This document shows positions 21,609-32,461 of a DNA stretch of 64,000 nucleotides, one piece after another. The notes beneath the pieces were generated by a model, which was not told where the DNA came from, searched no databases, and saw nothing but the letters and a program-made list of their open reading frames with translations. The first letter of the stretch is position 1. Every line of letters begins with the position of its first letter. The stretch is from Diploptera punctata (taxonomy: Eukaryota > Arthropoda > Insecta > Blattodea > Blaberidae): positions 372,001 to 436,000 of the forward strand of contig JASPKZ010004953.1 in assembly GCA_030220185.1 (NCBI GenBank). Reading direction: 5' to 3'. Both the position numbers and the translations under genes were made by a program.

Positions 21609-22303
21609 CACATTCAGTACCAGGCACTGAGCAGGGCATTTAAACCCACAGGCCAGCCATTTATATACCCCAGCTACCCTTTTCGTGGCACTTCAGAAAA
21701 TGGACCATTATTCACAAACTATTAGTCCTAGAAAATTCAAATTTTGTACATACCTAAAGGAGATATCCTAGTAGGATTTGATGGTGAAATAACTTGGGTG
21801 ATTGACATCACATGGTATCGGTGTATCAATTTCAGGAAGTGGAAGTTCATCTTCACTTTCACTTTGTGAATCTTCTAATTCAGGAATCAGTTTCATCACA
21901 TGAAAAAAAATCATCATTATACAAAATATTCACTCTCTTCTTCACAAGATGAGATATTTGTTCATTCGCCATGGTTTCACTCATGCACAAAAAACAGCGC
22001 GATAACGAGAAACATATACGACGTGATTGGAGCCTGGACTCAAGTTTGGGTGAACGAATTCCATGTGTTGTTTGTTTTAAAAATAAAAGGGGATTCACCA
22101 AGGTTAAATGTGTCAAACGGGAATATAAAATGTACATTTACATGCCATCTATGATCTCCAAGACATACTAAGCCAACACAATATTTAGGTGCCGAATATA
22201 AATGCGGTTTGTTCGCGCCCACTCTAAAACGAGTTAACTGATCGACGGCCGCATACATGATAGTCTCTTTAAATGCCTTAACTGGTTTACGGTACTGAAT
22301 GTG
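21609..22303 (-). mobile_element. piggyBac-like deletion derivative
   Basis: Inverted ends CACATTCAGTACC at 21609-21621 and 22291-22303. The right end abuts TTAA (22304-22307), but the left flank lacks TTAA. On the minus strand a short frame starts MANEQISHLVKKRVN and, after a shift, continues with an acidic ELEDSQSESEDELPLPEID stretch, like the acidic N-terminus of piggyBac-type transposases. The catalytic part is deleted. Confidence 0.5.
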
Positions 22304-22317
22304 TTAAATTAATGTTT

Positions 22318-23240
22318 TTATTACCTTACCTCATATCCTTTTTCTCCTATACTGCAGTTTCGGAGCTTATCTGGTCGACCGGTGTTATGTCGTTTCTTGG
22401 CGGTTTTCTTCTTACTTCTATCAGTAGCAATAGAAAATGGTTATGAAGAAAACATGGTACACAAGAAAATAAATAAGTTTAAAAGGCAAAAAACTAATCA
22501 ATGAAAGCACACTTAAAAAACAAACAGAAGAGAACATAAGATTCAAAAAATTCACTTACCATCCTTTAAAACACCACAAGTTCCAGAAATTTTTCAATAA
22601 GTTCAACATTCGATTGGCCCCAAAGAATGAATACAGCCTAAACAAGATAATTAAAGCCAACAAAAATGAAAAAAATTGGAGAAGAATATAAATCATGAAT
22701 ATATCAGATCAAATGTAAGGATTGTGACAAAATCTATAAAAACTGGATTAAAAGAACATCTCAGAAATGTAAAAAAGGGTGAAGTAGACAAGTCAGCTGT
22801 ATCAGCCCATGCTTGGTCTGAAAAGCATTTAATCGATACAGAAGCTAATAGTGAGTGAGAACATCACCTCATACAATTTCAAACTTCTTTGATACCGACT
22901 ATTTCAGACAAGATCATGTCCTTCTTCAGTCATGGCTTCCACTGATGAAATTCCGTGATGCAGAAGCTAGCCTAATCAAACACACAGATAAACAAAGAGA
23001 ACTCACAGTCTGGGAAAAAATCTACATCCAAAAAAAATAAGAAAGATAAACTCATGAATTTCGAAACTCCCGCAAATTTTGACCTGATCCAGAGGTTCAT
23101 TGGTCCACTGATAGAAGTAAGAAGAAAACTGCCAAGAAACGACGTAACACCGATGGAGATAAGCTCTGAAACTGCAGTATAGAAGAAAAAGGATATGAGG
23201 TGAGGTAATAAAACATTAATTTAATTTTTAAATTAAACCT
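22318..23240. mobile_element. Penelope-like composite copy
   Basis: A short minus end (22318-22430) is followed by plus-oriented pieces: ENIRFKKFTYHPLK-like RT/linker residues, then the endonuclease (KTGLKEHLRNVKKGEVDKS) and LTVWEKIYIQKK near 23010-23040. A foreign minus Penelope end with its own hammerhead is inserted at about 22853-22955. Ends gatatgaggtgagg. Confidence 0.75.
22889..22933 (-). ncRNA. Type I hammerhead ribozyme motif
   Basis: Minus strand: TGA, CTGAAGA (22923-22929), stem II AGGACA/TGTCT, GAAA (22902-22905), short stem III in TAGTCGG, GTA, TCA. Stem I is TGA/TCA. Stem III is weakened relative to the sister copies. Confidence 0.6.
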
Positions 23241-23304
23241 CATAGTGTTCTTTCCCTGTGAAAGTTAAATATATATACATGTATGATAAACCCTCTATTC
23301 ATTA

Positions 23305-24240
23305 AGGTAGAATATTTTTTATCACTCACCTCATATTGTTCTTCTTATTTGATTATAAACTAGTTTCGGAACATAGTTTCTGTTCCATCCTCAGTATCGT
23401 CACGGCCGTTGTTCTGTCATCTTGAAGAGCTGTCCTTCTCTCCTTCCATTGGCTGACTGAAAAACCTCAAAACCAGGTCATTCTCACCGGGAATTTCAAA
23501 GTTCATTAATTTCTTCTTTTCGCTCTTTTGAATGTAGATCTTTTCCCAAACAGTAAGTTCTTTTGGTTTTTCTATTTGTTTTAATAATTTAGCTTCTTTC
23601 TCGATAAGATGTTTTTCAGACCATGCATGGGCAGCCACTGCAGATTTTTCTACTTCCCCTTTCTTGACATTCCTGAGATGTTCTTTCACTCTAGTTTTCA
23701 AATTTCTCTTAGTTTTTCCTACGTAGAATTTCTCACATTCTTCACATTTAATTTGATAAATCCCTGATTTGTTTTCTTCTTTAATTTTCTCATTCTTATT
23801 AGGTCTAATCAGTCTACTGATGCTGTAGTCATTTTTGGGTGCTAACCTTATATTGAAATCTTTAAAAAAAATTTTGAAAGTTGTGGTGTTTTAATGGATG
23901 ATATGTGAATTTTCTAAATTTTACATTATCTTCTTTTACTTTTAGAAGAGTGCTTTGATTAATAAATTTTTGTCTTTTGAACTTGTTTATTTTTTGAGTA
24001 TCATTTTTATTGCAAAACCATTTTTCGTGGCTACGTTGATTATGTATTCTTTTTCTTTTTCATAATTTTCTTTGTTCATTGGTATGTTCACTAATCTATG
24101 TGTCAAACTATTGAAAACTCATATTTGGCTTATTGAAATGAATCTATTATTGAAGATCTGTGATATATGATATATGGCAATTTGATCGTAAATGAATGAG
24201 TCATTTTTTCACATCTTACCTCATATTTTGTTTCTTTAAA
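23305..24240 (-). mobile_element. Penelope-like copy with GIY-YIG endonuclease (minus)
   Basis: Minus strand, from about 23790 down to 23417: SGIYQIKCEECEKFYVGKT (GIY and YVG halves plus a Cys pair), then MKTRVKEHLRNVKKGEVEKS, ELTVWEKIYIQKSEKKK and MNFEIPGENDL. Upstream, 23880-24120 shows the RT-to-EN linker in broken frames. Ends with the hammerhead at 23350-23398. Confidence 0.83.
23350..23398 (-). ncRNA. Type I hammerhead ribozyme motif
   Basis: Minus strand: CTGAGGA (23388-23394), stem II TGGAAC/GTTCC with an 8-9 nt loop, GAAA, stem III CTA..ATA, then ATC. Stem I is poorly paired. Stem III is slightly eroded compared with 28364-28412. Confidence 0.62.
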
Positions 24241-24475
24241 CACGGGAACTAGTTTTCAAGAGAAGGATCTCTCTCATTTTCAACCGACATTATGACTATG
24301 AATAGAATAAGATTCCTATTTTAAATTATTCTTGAAAAGTTAATGATTTCTTAAATTAATATTTTAAAAATTAGTTTTTTTTAATGTCCTGTTCAAGATA
24401 AACTGTGAATGAATAAAATGAAAACATTTGGTTACAGGATATAAATAAATTAAACAAATTGTTTTGCTGTTTCAG

Positions 24476-24587
24476 GTGTAATTACATGTGCTCAGAATTG
24501 TGCCCACCTTGCAACAAAGAGTGTTTATTTAGTTGTAAACATATAAAATGTCCAGGAGAGTGCAGTGGCCCTTGCATTCAGTGTAAG
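24476..24587 (+). CDS. ZNFX1: ZNFX1-like protein, exon
   Basis: Acceptor ctgtttcag, donor gtaaga. Enters with two carried bases (AG|G, Arg) and ends in phase 0. Reads CNYMCSELCPPCNKEC, LFSCKHIKCPGECSGPC, IQCK. It completes the finger begun in the previous exon and adds another NFX1-type unit in which CKH replaces CGH. Confidence 0.88.
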
Positions 24588-24589
24588 GT

Positions 24590-25344
24590 AAGAGAAACTT
24601 TTTCTTAACCAGTTTGAATTATTAAAATGTAATAAATCAGTCATAAAAAATTACCAAAAAAGTGGGATTTAAAAACAAATGAAGATAGAATTGACGAGTT
24701 GCTGGCAAAAACCCAAAGAATGGGTCCAGAATTTCATTTCTGTACTGTATATTGTATATGGGCTAATAACATGGCAACTGTTAAAACCGGATATTTATCC
24801 CCATATAATAATAATAAGGATTTTTGTTTTGTTTATTTAGTATTTAAATATAGTTATATTTATTTATATTAAGAATGGACATAAGATTGATTTAGAGAAT
24901 TCAAATTTTTTATAAGTACCGTATATAAAAAATTCAAACTGGTCAATATAAATTGTTAATACAGTTAGATGTTTTTCTAACTGATTTAATATATATAAAA
25001 ATACTTTAAATATTTGAATTGATATTTTTTATAAACAAATAAATGGGATTGGATGAATTGGATGGGAGTCAGCCAGTAGTACTCCTTCCTTTTCAGTTGG
25101 ACCAATCAGAACTTCCAGGTTATAACAGAACAACAAGATGGCTACAATTACTGAAAGAAGTCAGACATGTTAAACAACGGCTCGTCAAGAATTATAGTTC
25201 ATTTCTTGATATTAGTTGACAAAATGGTGTCAAAGTTACGGAAAATAATATTGTGATATAAATTGAATTAATATGGAGTATAAATAATCCATAAAGTAAA
25301 AATAAAGTGTTGGTGAAAGATTGACCATTGGAAATAGTCATCCA
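24590..25344. other. Intron DNA, nothing recognised
   Basis: AT-rich intron sequence of the ZNFX1-like gene. No ORF or repeat recognised. Confidence 0.4.
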
Positions 25345-25765
25345 TTACATGTCTTCTTCTTCTTCCTTCCAAGTATTAGGCCAAGGCCTGTTACGATCCT
25401 ATAGAAAATTTTCCCTCCGGGAAATTCTCGTATAAGACTTGAAAGCATAATAATAGTCCCTTCGATTGGTTGCTGGCCAAAGGAAGGCAAGACCAGTGAT
25501 GGGGCTGCCATCTTATAGCCTCTGGTCAGGCTTTTCTGGAGAAGAAAAGAAAATAAAGGAAAGAAGAAATGGAAGAAAGGAAAGACTCCCTAGCCCTCGG
25601 ATGCCCTAATAGCGTCGGGGTCGAAAAAAAACAAGAGTTAACCAAGAGAGGTTAGATAGTAAAGTTAAAAGAGTGCAAAACACAAGTAAGTGGAAGAAAT
25701 GTTTTGCTCAGCTTGGGCACCTTGTGGTCGCCATCCACATATCCCCTAGATGAGGACCCCTGACA
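25345..25765 (-). mobile_element. Non-LTR 3' UTR-like repeat, copy 2
   Basis: Begins with cttcttcttc (a gaagaag tail read on the minus strand), then aagtattaggccaaggcctg, shared with 29940-29990. Its distal part matches 21249-21510 in inverse orientation. Non-coding 3' end of a retroelement by inference. Confidence 0.6.
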
Positions 25766-25769
25766 TGTA

Positions 25770-26640
25770 TGAAGTAATAATCTTCTATAAGTGAAATGTA
25801 TTCATTTAAGCCGGAATATTTTAAATTATTCATCATCTACAAGATTCATCTAAACAGAAGTGAAAACTTTAATAAAATAACATTTAGTTTAACTGTTAAC
25901 AAAGTGTCGTTATTTGTTTATGTAAGATACTTTCCCTCATTCTCCTGACGGGAGTCATCAGTGCCGTCGCAAAATTACAGTGAACCAAATTATTATAATC
26001 ATATATCTGCAACGTGGGACATCACATCCAACAACCCACCTTCGGTGTTAAAACACATACAGACTCTAATTTTCTTGCCATGAAGGGGCAGTTCAATCAC
26101 AAAATTTGGTATTTCCGAACTGTAGCATCTGTTTTAATATTTACTGCATAATGGAAATAAAACCATAAAACATAACTCCAAGGCGCAAGGCCTAGAGTGC
26201 CCTTGGCCTACCAGCTGCAAGAACATAATTGTGCTTGAAGTATCGACCTTTACAGAATGAAGTATGGTGGAAGTTGAGTCATGAATGCAATGATCAAGCT
26301 AATACTATTTTGTGTTGTAAAGGAGGATACCATCCCTGTATTTATAAATTTTCATCTTGGTCATTTTCAGTATCTAGTAAATAAAGATTTTTCAGAAATA
26401 TTTCCATGGTTACATCTTCAATAGATTAATTTCTTCACAATTCGCCAACAATTGAGAATGTCATCTAATTGGATCAAACAATTCTCTTGGAGTAAATAGG
26501 TGAAAGTGGCATATATTTTGCAACAAAGCTAAGTCCTATAATCAATTATTTTGAAGCCTGAAAATAATTGAATTTTCAATTACAATTTTTTTTTTCTTAA
26601 AACCACTTTAGAGAAGGTACAAACTATATTATAGAGAAAA
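25770..26640. other. Intron DNA, nothing recognised
   Basis: No coding or repeat signal that I can support. AT-rich. Confidence 0.35.
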
Positions 26641-26654
26641 AACATCATTCTGTT

Positions 26655-26815
26655 ATATTTGAAGAGAAAAATATATACTCAAACTGGGGTTTTTCGTCCC
26701 ATGTTTAATAAAACATAAATTATGAGGTAAGATAAGAAGTGACTCATTCGTTCATTGGATTAAGAACCTCATAATATTATTTCCCATATTTAAATATGAA
26801 ATTCTCACATTTGTA
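26655..26815. mobile_element. tRNA-like repeat flank with Penelope-like end
   Basis: tatatttgaagagaaaaat (flank of the tRNA-Ser-like family) is followed by a Penelope-like terminal piece, with gaggtaagataag at about 26725 and cctcataatattatttccc at about 26770-26788. No ORF. Confidence 0.55.
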
Positions 26816-26893
26816 TGCACCTATTTCTACAATATTTGAATCATAAATACCATTATGATGTTAAAGTGTAAATCAGGCTAATTGTCTGAATCA

Positions 26894-27660
26894 ATTTTGA
26901 AGAGAAATATTTCTGTCCAAACCAGAATTTGGTGCTCTAACCATTTGAGCTACATAGGTAACCCCTCTCCTGGCACAAAGTTTTATTTCTTGAATCCCGC
27001 GTCCCAGTAGCAGTGAAACTTTATTCATAGTGCAATTGGGATCGTTCTAAATGAAGAAGACATTATGATGAGAGCTTTTACACTAATTTAATTTACTAAA
27101 ATGAAGTTTCACTGCTACTGGGATGTGGAATTATTGTATTGTATTGTAAGCCTATATTTTCCCTTTACAGAGATTTAGGCGCTCTCCCCCTACAGGGAAG
27201 AATTTGAACCATATTAATTTAGTTACACTTGTTTTCGTATAGATGTCATTTTGAGTGGTACGTGGCCAGCGTTCTGCCTCATACTGACATCTAGGACGGG
27301 AAAATTCAGTAAATTTTGCTTAGAGGCCTTTTCATTCAGGCTTAAGGATTTTTTACGAGCCTGAAAATCTTCAGACTCTGGACCCACGGCTTAAAGTCCC
27401 TCCCGGAGGACTTGCTCCTTGGATTTTTCCATCCTAAAAAATCCATCGACCCCAGCCGGGTTTGAACCCGCGACCCTCGGGACCAGAGGCAAGGAGCATA
27501 ACCACTAGTCCACCGATATGTGGAATTATAAGAAACAATTGTGTCGGGACAGGGGGTGCCTAAGTAGCTCAAATGGTTAGAGCATCAGTATATAATACTT
27601 GAAGTCTTGAGTTGAGATGTCATTTAGGAAGAAATTTTTCTCTTCAGAACTGATACATAA
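26894..27660. mobile_element. tRNA-like repeat and foldback split by a SINE
   Basis: A degenerate minus tRNA-like copy (about 26903-26962) is followed by a small foldback. Its arms carry cccagtagcagtgaaactt at about 27000-27022 and the inverse at about 27103-27123. After the SINE at 27135-27517 the sequence resumes and contains a plus tRNA-like copy (27557-27626) and its gaagaaatttttctcttc flank. Confidence 0.55.
27135..27517 (-). mobile_element. tRNA-derived SINE, family C, copy 2 (full length)
   Basis: Perfect 12-bp target duplication atgtggaattat at 27123-27134 and 27518-27529. Minus strand: head GGTGGACTAGTGGTTATG with B box GGTTCAAACCCGG, then body, then tail. The sister copy is 38443-38847. 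Confidence 0.92.
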
Positions 27661-27773
27661 GAACAATCCTTGGTTATTGAGTCATATTTTATTTTTCTTG
27701 GTTAATGTGCAGATTGAGTTTACTTGCTACCAATATATATATATAATACATTTATTTATTTATTTATTTATAG

Positions 27774-27988
27774 GAACCATGTGAGTGGGCTTGTAAGCAC
27801 AAACAATGCAACAAACTTTGTTATGAACTTTGTGATAGAGAACCATGTGATAATCCTTGTGATAAACTGCTTTCTTGTGATCATCCTTGCATCGGATACT
27901 GTGGTGAAATTTGTCCACCATTTTGCAGAATATGTAATAAAGAAGAAGTCGATAAACTGGCAGGAATTTCAACAAATTGTGATTCTAG
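27774..27988 (+). CDS. ZNFX1: ZNFX1-like protein, exon
   Basis: Acceptor tttatag after a TA-rich polypyrimidine-poor tract, donor gtttgt. Phase 0 in, phase 2 out. Reads EPCEWACKHKQCNKLCYELC, EPCDNPCDKLLSCDHPCIGYCGEIC and PPFCRIC, then a short linker. These are the last NFX1-type fingers before the CGH/CPHC module of the next exon. Confidence 0.88.
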
Positions 27989-28039
27989 GTTTGTTTATGT
28001 AAATTATAAAATATATAATTTTTACTTATTTAGGAATTC

Positions 28040-28465
28040 TCATTATGAGGTATATTCATTAAGGTAGAATTTTTATCACTCACCTCATATTGTTCTTCTT
28101 ATTTGACTATAAACTAGTTTTGGAACATAGTTTCTGTTCTATCCTCAGTATCGTCACAACCGTTGTTCTGTCGTCTTGAAGAGCTGTCCTTCGCTCCTTC
28201 CACTGGCTGACTGAAAAACCTCGAAACCGGGTCATTCTCACCAGGAATTTCCGGATGAACTTTGAAATTCCCGGTGAGAATGACCTGGTTTCGAGGTTTT
28301 TTCAGTCAGCCAAAGGAAGGAGAGAAGGACAGCTCTTCAAGACGACAGAACAACGGTCATGACGATACTGAGGATGGAACAGAAACTATGTTCCGAAACT
28401 AGTTTATAGTCAAATAAGAAGAACAATATGAGGTGAGTGATAAAAATTCTATCTTAATTAAATAA
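28040..28465. mobile_element. Penelope-like palindrome (425 bp)
   Basis: Two arms of about 200 bp in inverted orientation meet near 28255. Each arm holds the C-terminal MNFEIPGENDL region in broken frames and an outward hammerhead: 28092-28152 on minus (GAAA changed to AAAA) and 28364-28412 on plus (intact). Identity between arms is high but not perfect. It sits 52 bp after an exon of the ZNFX1-like gene. Confidence 0.85.
28364..28412 (+). ncRNA. Type I hammerhead ribozyme motif
   Basis: CTGAGGA (28368-28374), stem II GGAAC/GTTCC, GAAA (28395-28398), stem III CTA-GTTTA-TAG, cleavage triplet GTC ending 28411. Catalytic core and stems II and III are intact. Stem I is not convincingly paired. 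Sense orientation relative to the host gene intron. Confidence 0.7.
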
Positions 28466-28990
28466 TATATAATGTTTTCCTATTTTCTTCTCTTTTGTAG
28501 CTTGTTCATAAGATTTACCTCAGATGAATTGAAAGTATTAATCATGAACAATAGGATTTACTCTATGGTGTGTACTGATTACTCTGTCTCATGAGTATCT
28601 CGGCTATCCCATTGCAGTTTTTCTTTGTGTATGCAGTTTGGAATGGGATTCACTCAGTGCCATAATGACAGTAGCTAATTTATGTAACAAGTAGCAAAAT
28701 ATGGTTATCAAAACTGAAATTAAGATTGATGGATTTCAACTTACTATCATGTGACTCCAATGTACAGGGTTCCCACAAATGCTCTTTCGGGTTTTGGACA
28801 TGTGTAACTTGCATTTAAATAAACTTACAAACATGAAATGAGTACTATGGAAATAGAAACTCAAAAAGTTTTGGTTATAGTATCACAGTTGGCAACAATG
28901 ACGTATAATTGTTGAATGCAGGCTTTCACGGCCGGTAATCATAATGTTGAGTGATTCCGGGTTCTGTGGCCGTGGTCCATAGTTGGTGTT

Positions 28991-29033
28991 GATACCAGAC
29001 GTTTCGCCCTCAACTGCGGAGGGCATCTTCAGT
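28991..29033 (-). ncRNA. Type I hammerhead ribozyme motif
   Basis: Minus strand: stem I GCCA, CTGAAGA (29023-29029), stem II GCCCTC/GAGGGC with a 7-nt loop, GAAA (28999-29002), C, triplet GTC, stem I partner TGGT. Stem III is reduced to a single C-G with no loop, so activity would need a dimer or an unusual fold. Confidence 0.68.
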
Positions 29034-29121
29034 GGCGAGTGCTTCTAGGCGTGTTTCCTGGTCGGAAGCTCTACTTAGAGTGAGTAGAGCTTCCGACCAG
29101 GAAACACGCCTAGAAGCACTC

Positions 29122-29164
29122 GCCACTGAAGATGCCCTCCGCAGTTGAGGGCGAAACGTCTGGT
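29122..29164 (+). ncRNA. Type I hammerhead ribozyme motif
   Basis: Mirror of 28991-29033: GCCA, CTGAAGA (29126-29132), GCCCTC/GAGGGC, GAAA (29153-29156), C, GTC (29158-29160), TGGT. Confidence 0.68.
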
Positions 29165-29262
29165 ATCAACACCAACTATGGACCACGGCCACAGAACCCG
29201 GAATCACTCAACATAATGACGTATAATTACATACAACATTGCGTATTGTTGAAAGTGAGAAA

Positions 29263-29860
29263 ATGGCTGGTTTAGAGAATAAGCGAGCATTCTGTGTTCT
29301 CGATTATCATGTTCATCAATCTGTAATTGTTGTTCGACATTTTCAAACAAGATTTGTTAAAGATCCATCCAATGATCCTTCAATTTGTAAGTGGTACTTT
29401 GATTTTATGACAAGATGGTGCATTTGTAGGAGGAAACAATTTGAGGATGTGAGTACCTGGATATGCTACAACAATGGCTCCTGCCTCAGCTGGAACAGGA
29501 AATGCCCAATGTGATTATTATTATTATTAAAAAGTAAAACAGACACAACGTGATCTTTCTACAGGACGGCGCACCCCCTCATTTTCATAATGAAGTCAGC
29601 TTGGAGCTCAACACCAGACTACCGAACCGATGGATTGCCCATGTTAGTATGACGATGAAGAACTTCTTCCTTGGCCTCCATGTTCGCCAGACCTCACACC
29701 CTCTTTTTGTGGGGTTATGTCAAAGATCTTATGTATAAGCCACCTCTTCCACAGACCGTCCTTGATCTAAGAGGCCACATCACAGCAGCCATAGAAACAG
29801 TTGACCATGATATGCTACAACGTTCCTGGGTGGAAATGGACTACAGAACTTGATGTGTGT
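29263..29860 (+). pseudogene. Mariner transposase pseudogene (DUF4817 type)
   Basis: N-terminal HTH from ATG 29263 (MAGLENKRAFCVLDYHVH). A large internal deletion sits near 29505-29530, marked by (ATT)n. Then come FLQDGAPPHFHNEV (second Asp) and, after frame shifts, LFVGLCQRSYV/WGYVKDLMYKPPLP. The C-terminal DLRGHITAAIETVDHDML is readable. Inactive. Confidence 0.82.
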
Positions 29861-29921
29861 CATGTTACCAATGGAGCTCACATTGAACATCTGGTAGGTA
29901 CTGTAACCAAAACTTTTTGAG

Positions 29922-30150
29922 TTTCTTCTTCTTCTCTTCTTCCTTCCAAGTATTAGGCCAAGGCCTGTTACGATCCTATAGAAAATTTTCCCTCCAGCGT
30001 TTCATAGGACGGCCCAGTGATCTTCGTCCTCTTGGTATATAATTATAAACAGCTTTGGGGATCCGATTTGAACTCATTCTTTCAAGATGGTGTTTCCAAT
30101 TTAGTTGGTACTGTTTAATATATTCCAAAATTTGAGTTTCTCTTTCCATT
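29922..30150 (-). mobile_element. Non-LTR 3' fragment inserted in mariner
   Basis: Minus strand: ILEYIKQYQLNWKHHLERM, SSNRIPKAVYNYIPRGRRS and LGRPMKRWRENFL, the C-terminus of an RT polyprotein. The 3' tail is (gaa)n. The mariner sequence resumes on the far side. Confidence 0.75.
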
Positions 30151-30550
30151 AGTACTAGTTTCATGTGTGTAAGTTTATTTAAATGCAAGTTACACGTGTT
30201 CGAATCCCAAAAGAGCATTTGTGGGAACACTGTACTCTCTCTTATTTGAAGTGACAGCATCTAGTTAAGTATTGGCTATCCAGAGCTGTCATGCTACAGT
30301 TTTATAAGTTGCATTAGATCTAGCAAGGCGCTGTATTCATTCAAAGTTGCATTATTTTATGATATTCAATTTACTCTGACATTTTTTATTTAATAATTCA
30401 ATAGCTTTTAATCCAAAGTAAACAAGTTGACACCCCAATTTATTTTCTTATTTAATACAGATATAAATCTTAATTTTTTCCAACAGAAATACAAACTTTT
30501 AATTTGTTTCCGTCTCTCTTTCTAAAAAATATAAAACTTTAAATATGTTA

Positions 30551-30745
30551 TAATTATATTATTTTAGTCTGATCATCTTACCTCAATATTAATGTTGATT
30601 TATTCGTGGACATGTTTAAAAACAATTCTGTTTTATCGTTAGCTTGTCTGGATAAAACAGAATTGTTTGAAACATGTCCAAGAACAAATCAACATTAATA
30701 TTGAGGTAAGATGATCAGACTAAAAATAATATAATTAAAATAACC
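30551..30745. mobile_element. Penelope-like short palindrome
   Basis: Arms run from tagtctgatcatcttacctc to the inverse at 30720-30745, with an off-centre junction near 30648. Each arm carries a decayed hammerhead end (acatgt, then GAAA-like tttaaaaac/gtttgaaac, and aacgata at the core). Confidence 0.75.
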
Positions 30746-30809
30746 TCAAAATATCACTTCCTAAAATTAAATATTATTTAAATATGTTATTGAATAATTG
30801 AGTTTGTAT

Positions 30810-30885
30810 TTTTTTAACATTCTTACCTCACATGATTGTTTAGTTGGACATATGAGGTAAGAATGTTAAAAAAATACAATCTCAG
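30810..30885. repeat. Small palindrome of Penelope-like ends
   Basis: Arms of about 30 nt (ttttaacattcttacctca and inverse) around a 20-nt centre. Bounded on the right by cctcataatgttacttcc, the family edge. Confidence 0.7.
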
Positions 30886-31069
30886 TTATTAAATTAAACC
30901 TCATAATGTTACTTCCTGACGATTTAAAAAAAAGTTATTGTTTTCTAATGGCTTCATTTGAGATCATTTAACCCATTTTGCTTCTTGTCTCCTAATTAAG
31001 TTTTTATTTTGTTTGCTTGCTTGTTCAGATTGATGCATGTAAATAGATGTTCATTCTCCATAGATGAAC

Positions 31070-31475
31070 CTGAAACTTAAAATATATAAAATGGTAATCT
31101 TTCCAGTTATATGTATCTGAAATAGGGTCTCTTAATTTAAGAAAGAATAAAGATTATAAGCTTTTTTGTGGATAAAGTTCTTACGATGAAAACTTTTGGA
31201 ACTAAAGAAAGATGAACAGACAGATGAATAGAGAAAACTACATAACAGTAAGCTAAATAATCTTTATGGGAAAACAGATGTAAAAAAGATATTAGGTGCA
31301 ATGGACAGGACATGTTGTATGAAAAGAGAATGAAATAAGGGGAATAGAAATTTCTTGTAGGAAAACCAGAGGGAAAGAGCTCAGTAGGTAGCCTATGAAT
31401 GAGGTGAGAGAAGAACGTTAACCATGATTTGTAGAACGTAAATTAAACAGAGAATGATTGGAAAAAATTAACTCA
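31070..31475 (+). mobile_element. Non-LTR 3' tail (copy 4), degenerate
   Basis: Diverged copy of the 14868-15563 family. It is interrupted at 31475 by a solo LTR and resumes at 33068 with aaataaagatatattggag, aligning to aggatagggatgtatggag of the consensus. Confidence 0.7.
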
Positions 31476-31929
31476 TGTTACGCCTACACTAGGGCCTAAC
31501 TGCCATAATAATAAAATACTATAAAAAACCGATAAAGTATATACATATATACTTGTTTATTATATCAGAGGATAGGAAGTGAATAACCGCATTGAAATAC
31601 AAATTAGTCATACTCAAAGGGCCTTTAAAATATAAAAAAGCAAGTAAAAATCTATAATGTTTTATCAAAACCACGTCACAACATTCCAGGATGTAAAGTC
31701 ATATTATAACATTGTTTTGACAGAAAGATCAGAGATGACCACATTAGATAAGGGTGAGAAGTGAAAGTGGAACAAAGTTTTCCATTTTGACATAGATGAA
31801 GGTTTTGAACTATATCATGTGAAAGTTGTAAGTGAAAACCGATGAAAAAACCCCACATGTATTGAAGGGAAAAGCTAACTTTCCACCTGAGTTTTCCCCG
31901 ATTAGAAACTTAAAAATTATCATATAATA

Positions 31930-32461
31930 TTTAATTTTAGGAAGTTATATTTTGAGGTTATTTTAATTATATTATTTTTGGTCTGGACATCTTACCTCAA
32001 TATTAATGTTGATTTGTTCTTGGTTGTGAAAAGATATATATAGGGAAAACAAAAAGAAACCTAAAAATTAGAACCAAAGAACACATAAGAAATATTAAAA
32101 ATGGAGAAATTGAAAAATCTGCAGTTGCTGCTCATGTTTGGTCTGAAAAACATAATATAAATTCAGACACTAAATTATTAAAACAGTTAGAAAATACAAA
32201 CGAGCTGACTATTTGGGAAAAAATTTATATTCAGAAGAACAGAAACAGAGTTATGAATTTTGATATTCCGATGGAGGGTGACCTTGTTTGGAGGTTCTTT
32301 GGCCAACCACAGGATGGAGCTGACATTGACATCCGGCATAATGCAACATAAATAAAACCAGTCTGGGAAAGCTGAAGATAAAACAGAGAATTGTTTTGAA
32401 ACATGTCCAAGAACAAATCAACATTAATATTGAGGTAAGATGTCCAGACCAAAAATAATAT
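31930..32461 (+). mobile_element. Penelope-like copy inside the solo LTR
   Basis: Flanked by aattatcatataa on both sides (about 31915-31928 and 32461-32475). Contains YIGKTKRNLKIRTKEHIRNIKNGEIEKS-type text, AVAAHVWSEKHNI, NELTIWEKIYIQKNRN and MNFDIPMEGDLVWRFF, all plus strand, then a hammerhead. A short minus end lies at 31950-32030. Confidence 0.85.
32366..32412 (+). ncRNA. Type I hammerhead ribozyme motif
   Basis: CTGAAGA (32372-32378), stem II AAAACA/TGTTTT, GAAA (32398-32401), stem III CATG, GTC. Stem I has only one clear pair. Confidence 0.62.

Larger units (their letters stand above)
28911..29214. mobile_element. Non-coding hammerhead foldback (retrozyme-like)
   Basis: Arms of about 132 bp (28943-29074 and 29082-29214) are near-perfect inverted repeats with a 7-bp spacer, flanked by a 14-bp target duplication aatgacgtataatt (28897-28910 and 29215-29228). 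Each arm holds a hammerhead. No ORF and no similarity to the GIY-YIG copies outside the ribozyme. Confidence 0.85.
28765..30232 (+). mobile_element. Mariner-family transposon, second copy
   Basis: TA-flanked with termini CAGGGTTCCCACAAATGC and the inverse at 30210-30232. It contains a DUF4817-type transposase relic (29263-29860). It has been invaded by a hammerhead foldback (28911-29214) and by a non-LTR fragment (29922-30150). Confidence 0.88.

Noticed and set aside
24260..24310. Additional minus-strand hammerhead at a Penelope-like end
   Set aside because: A stem II-like hairpin and GAAA are visible, but the CTGANGA core is too damaged to call.
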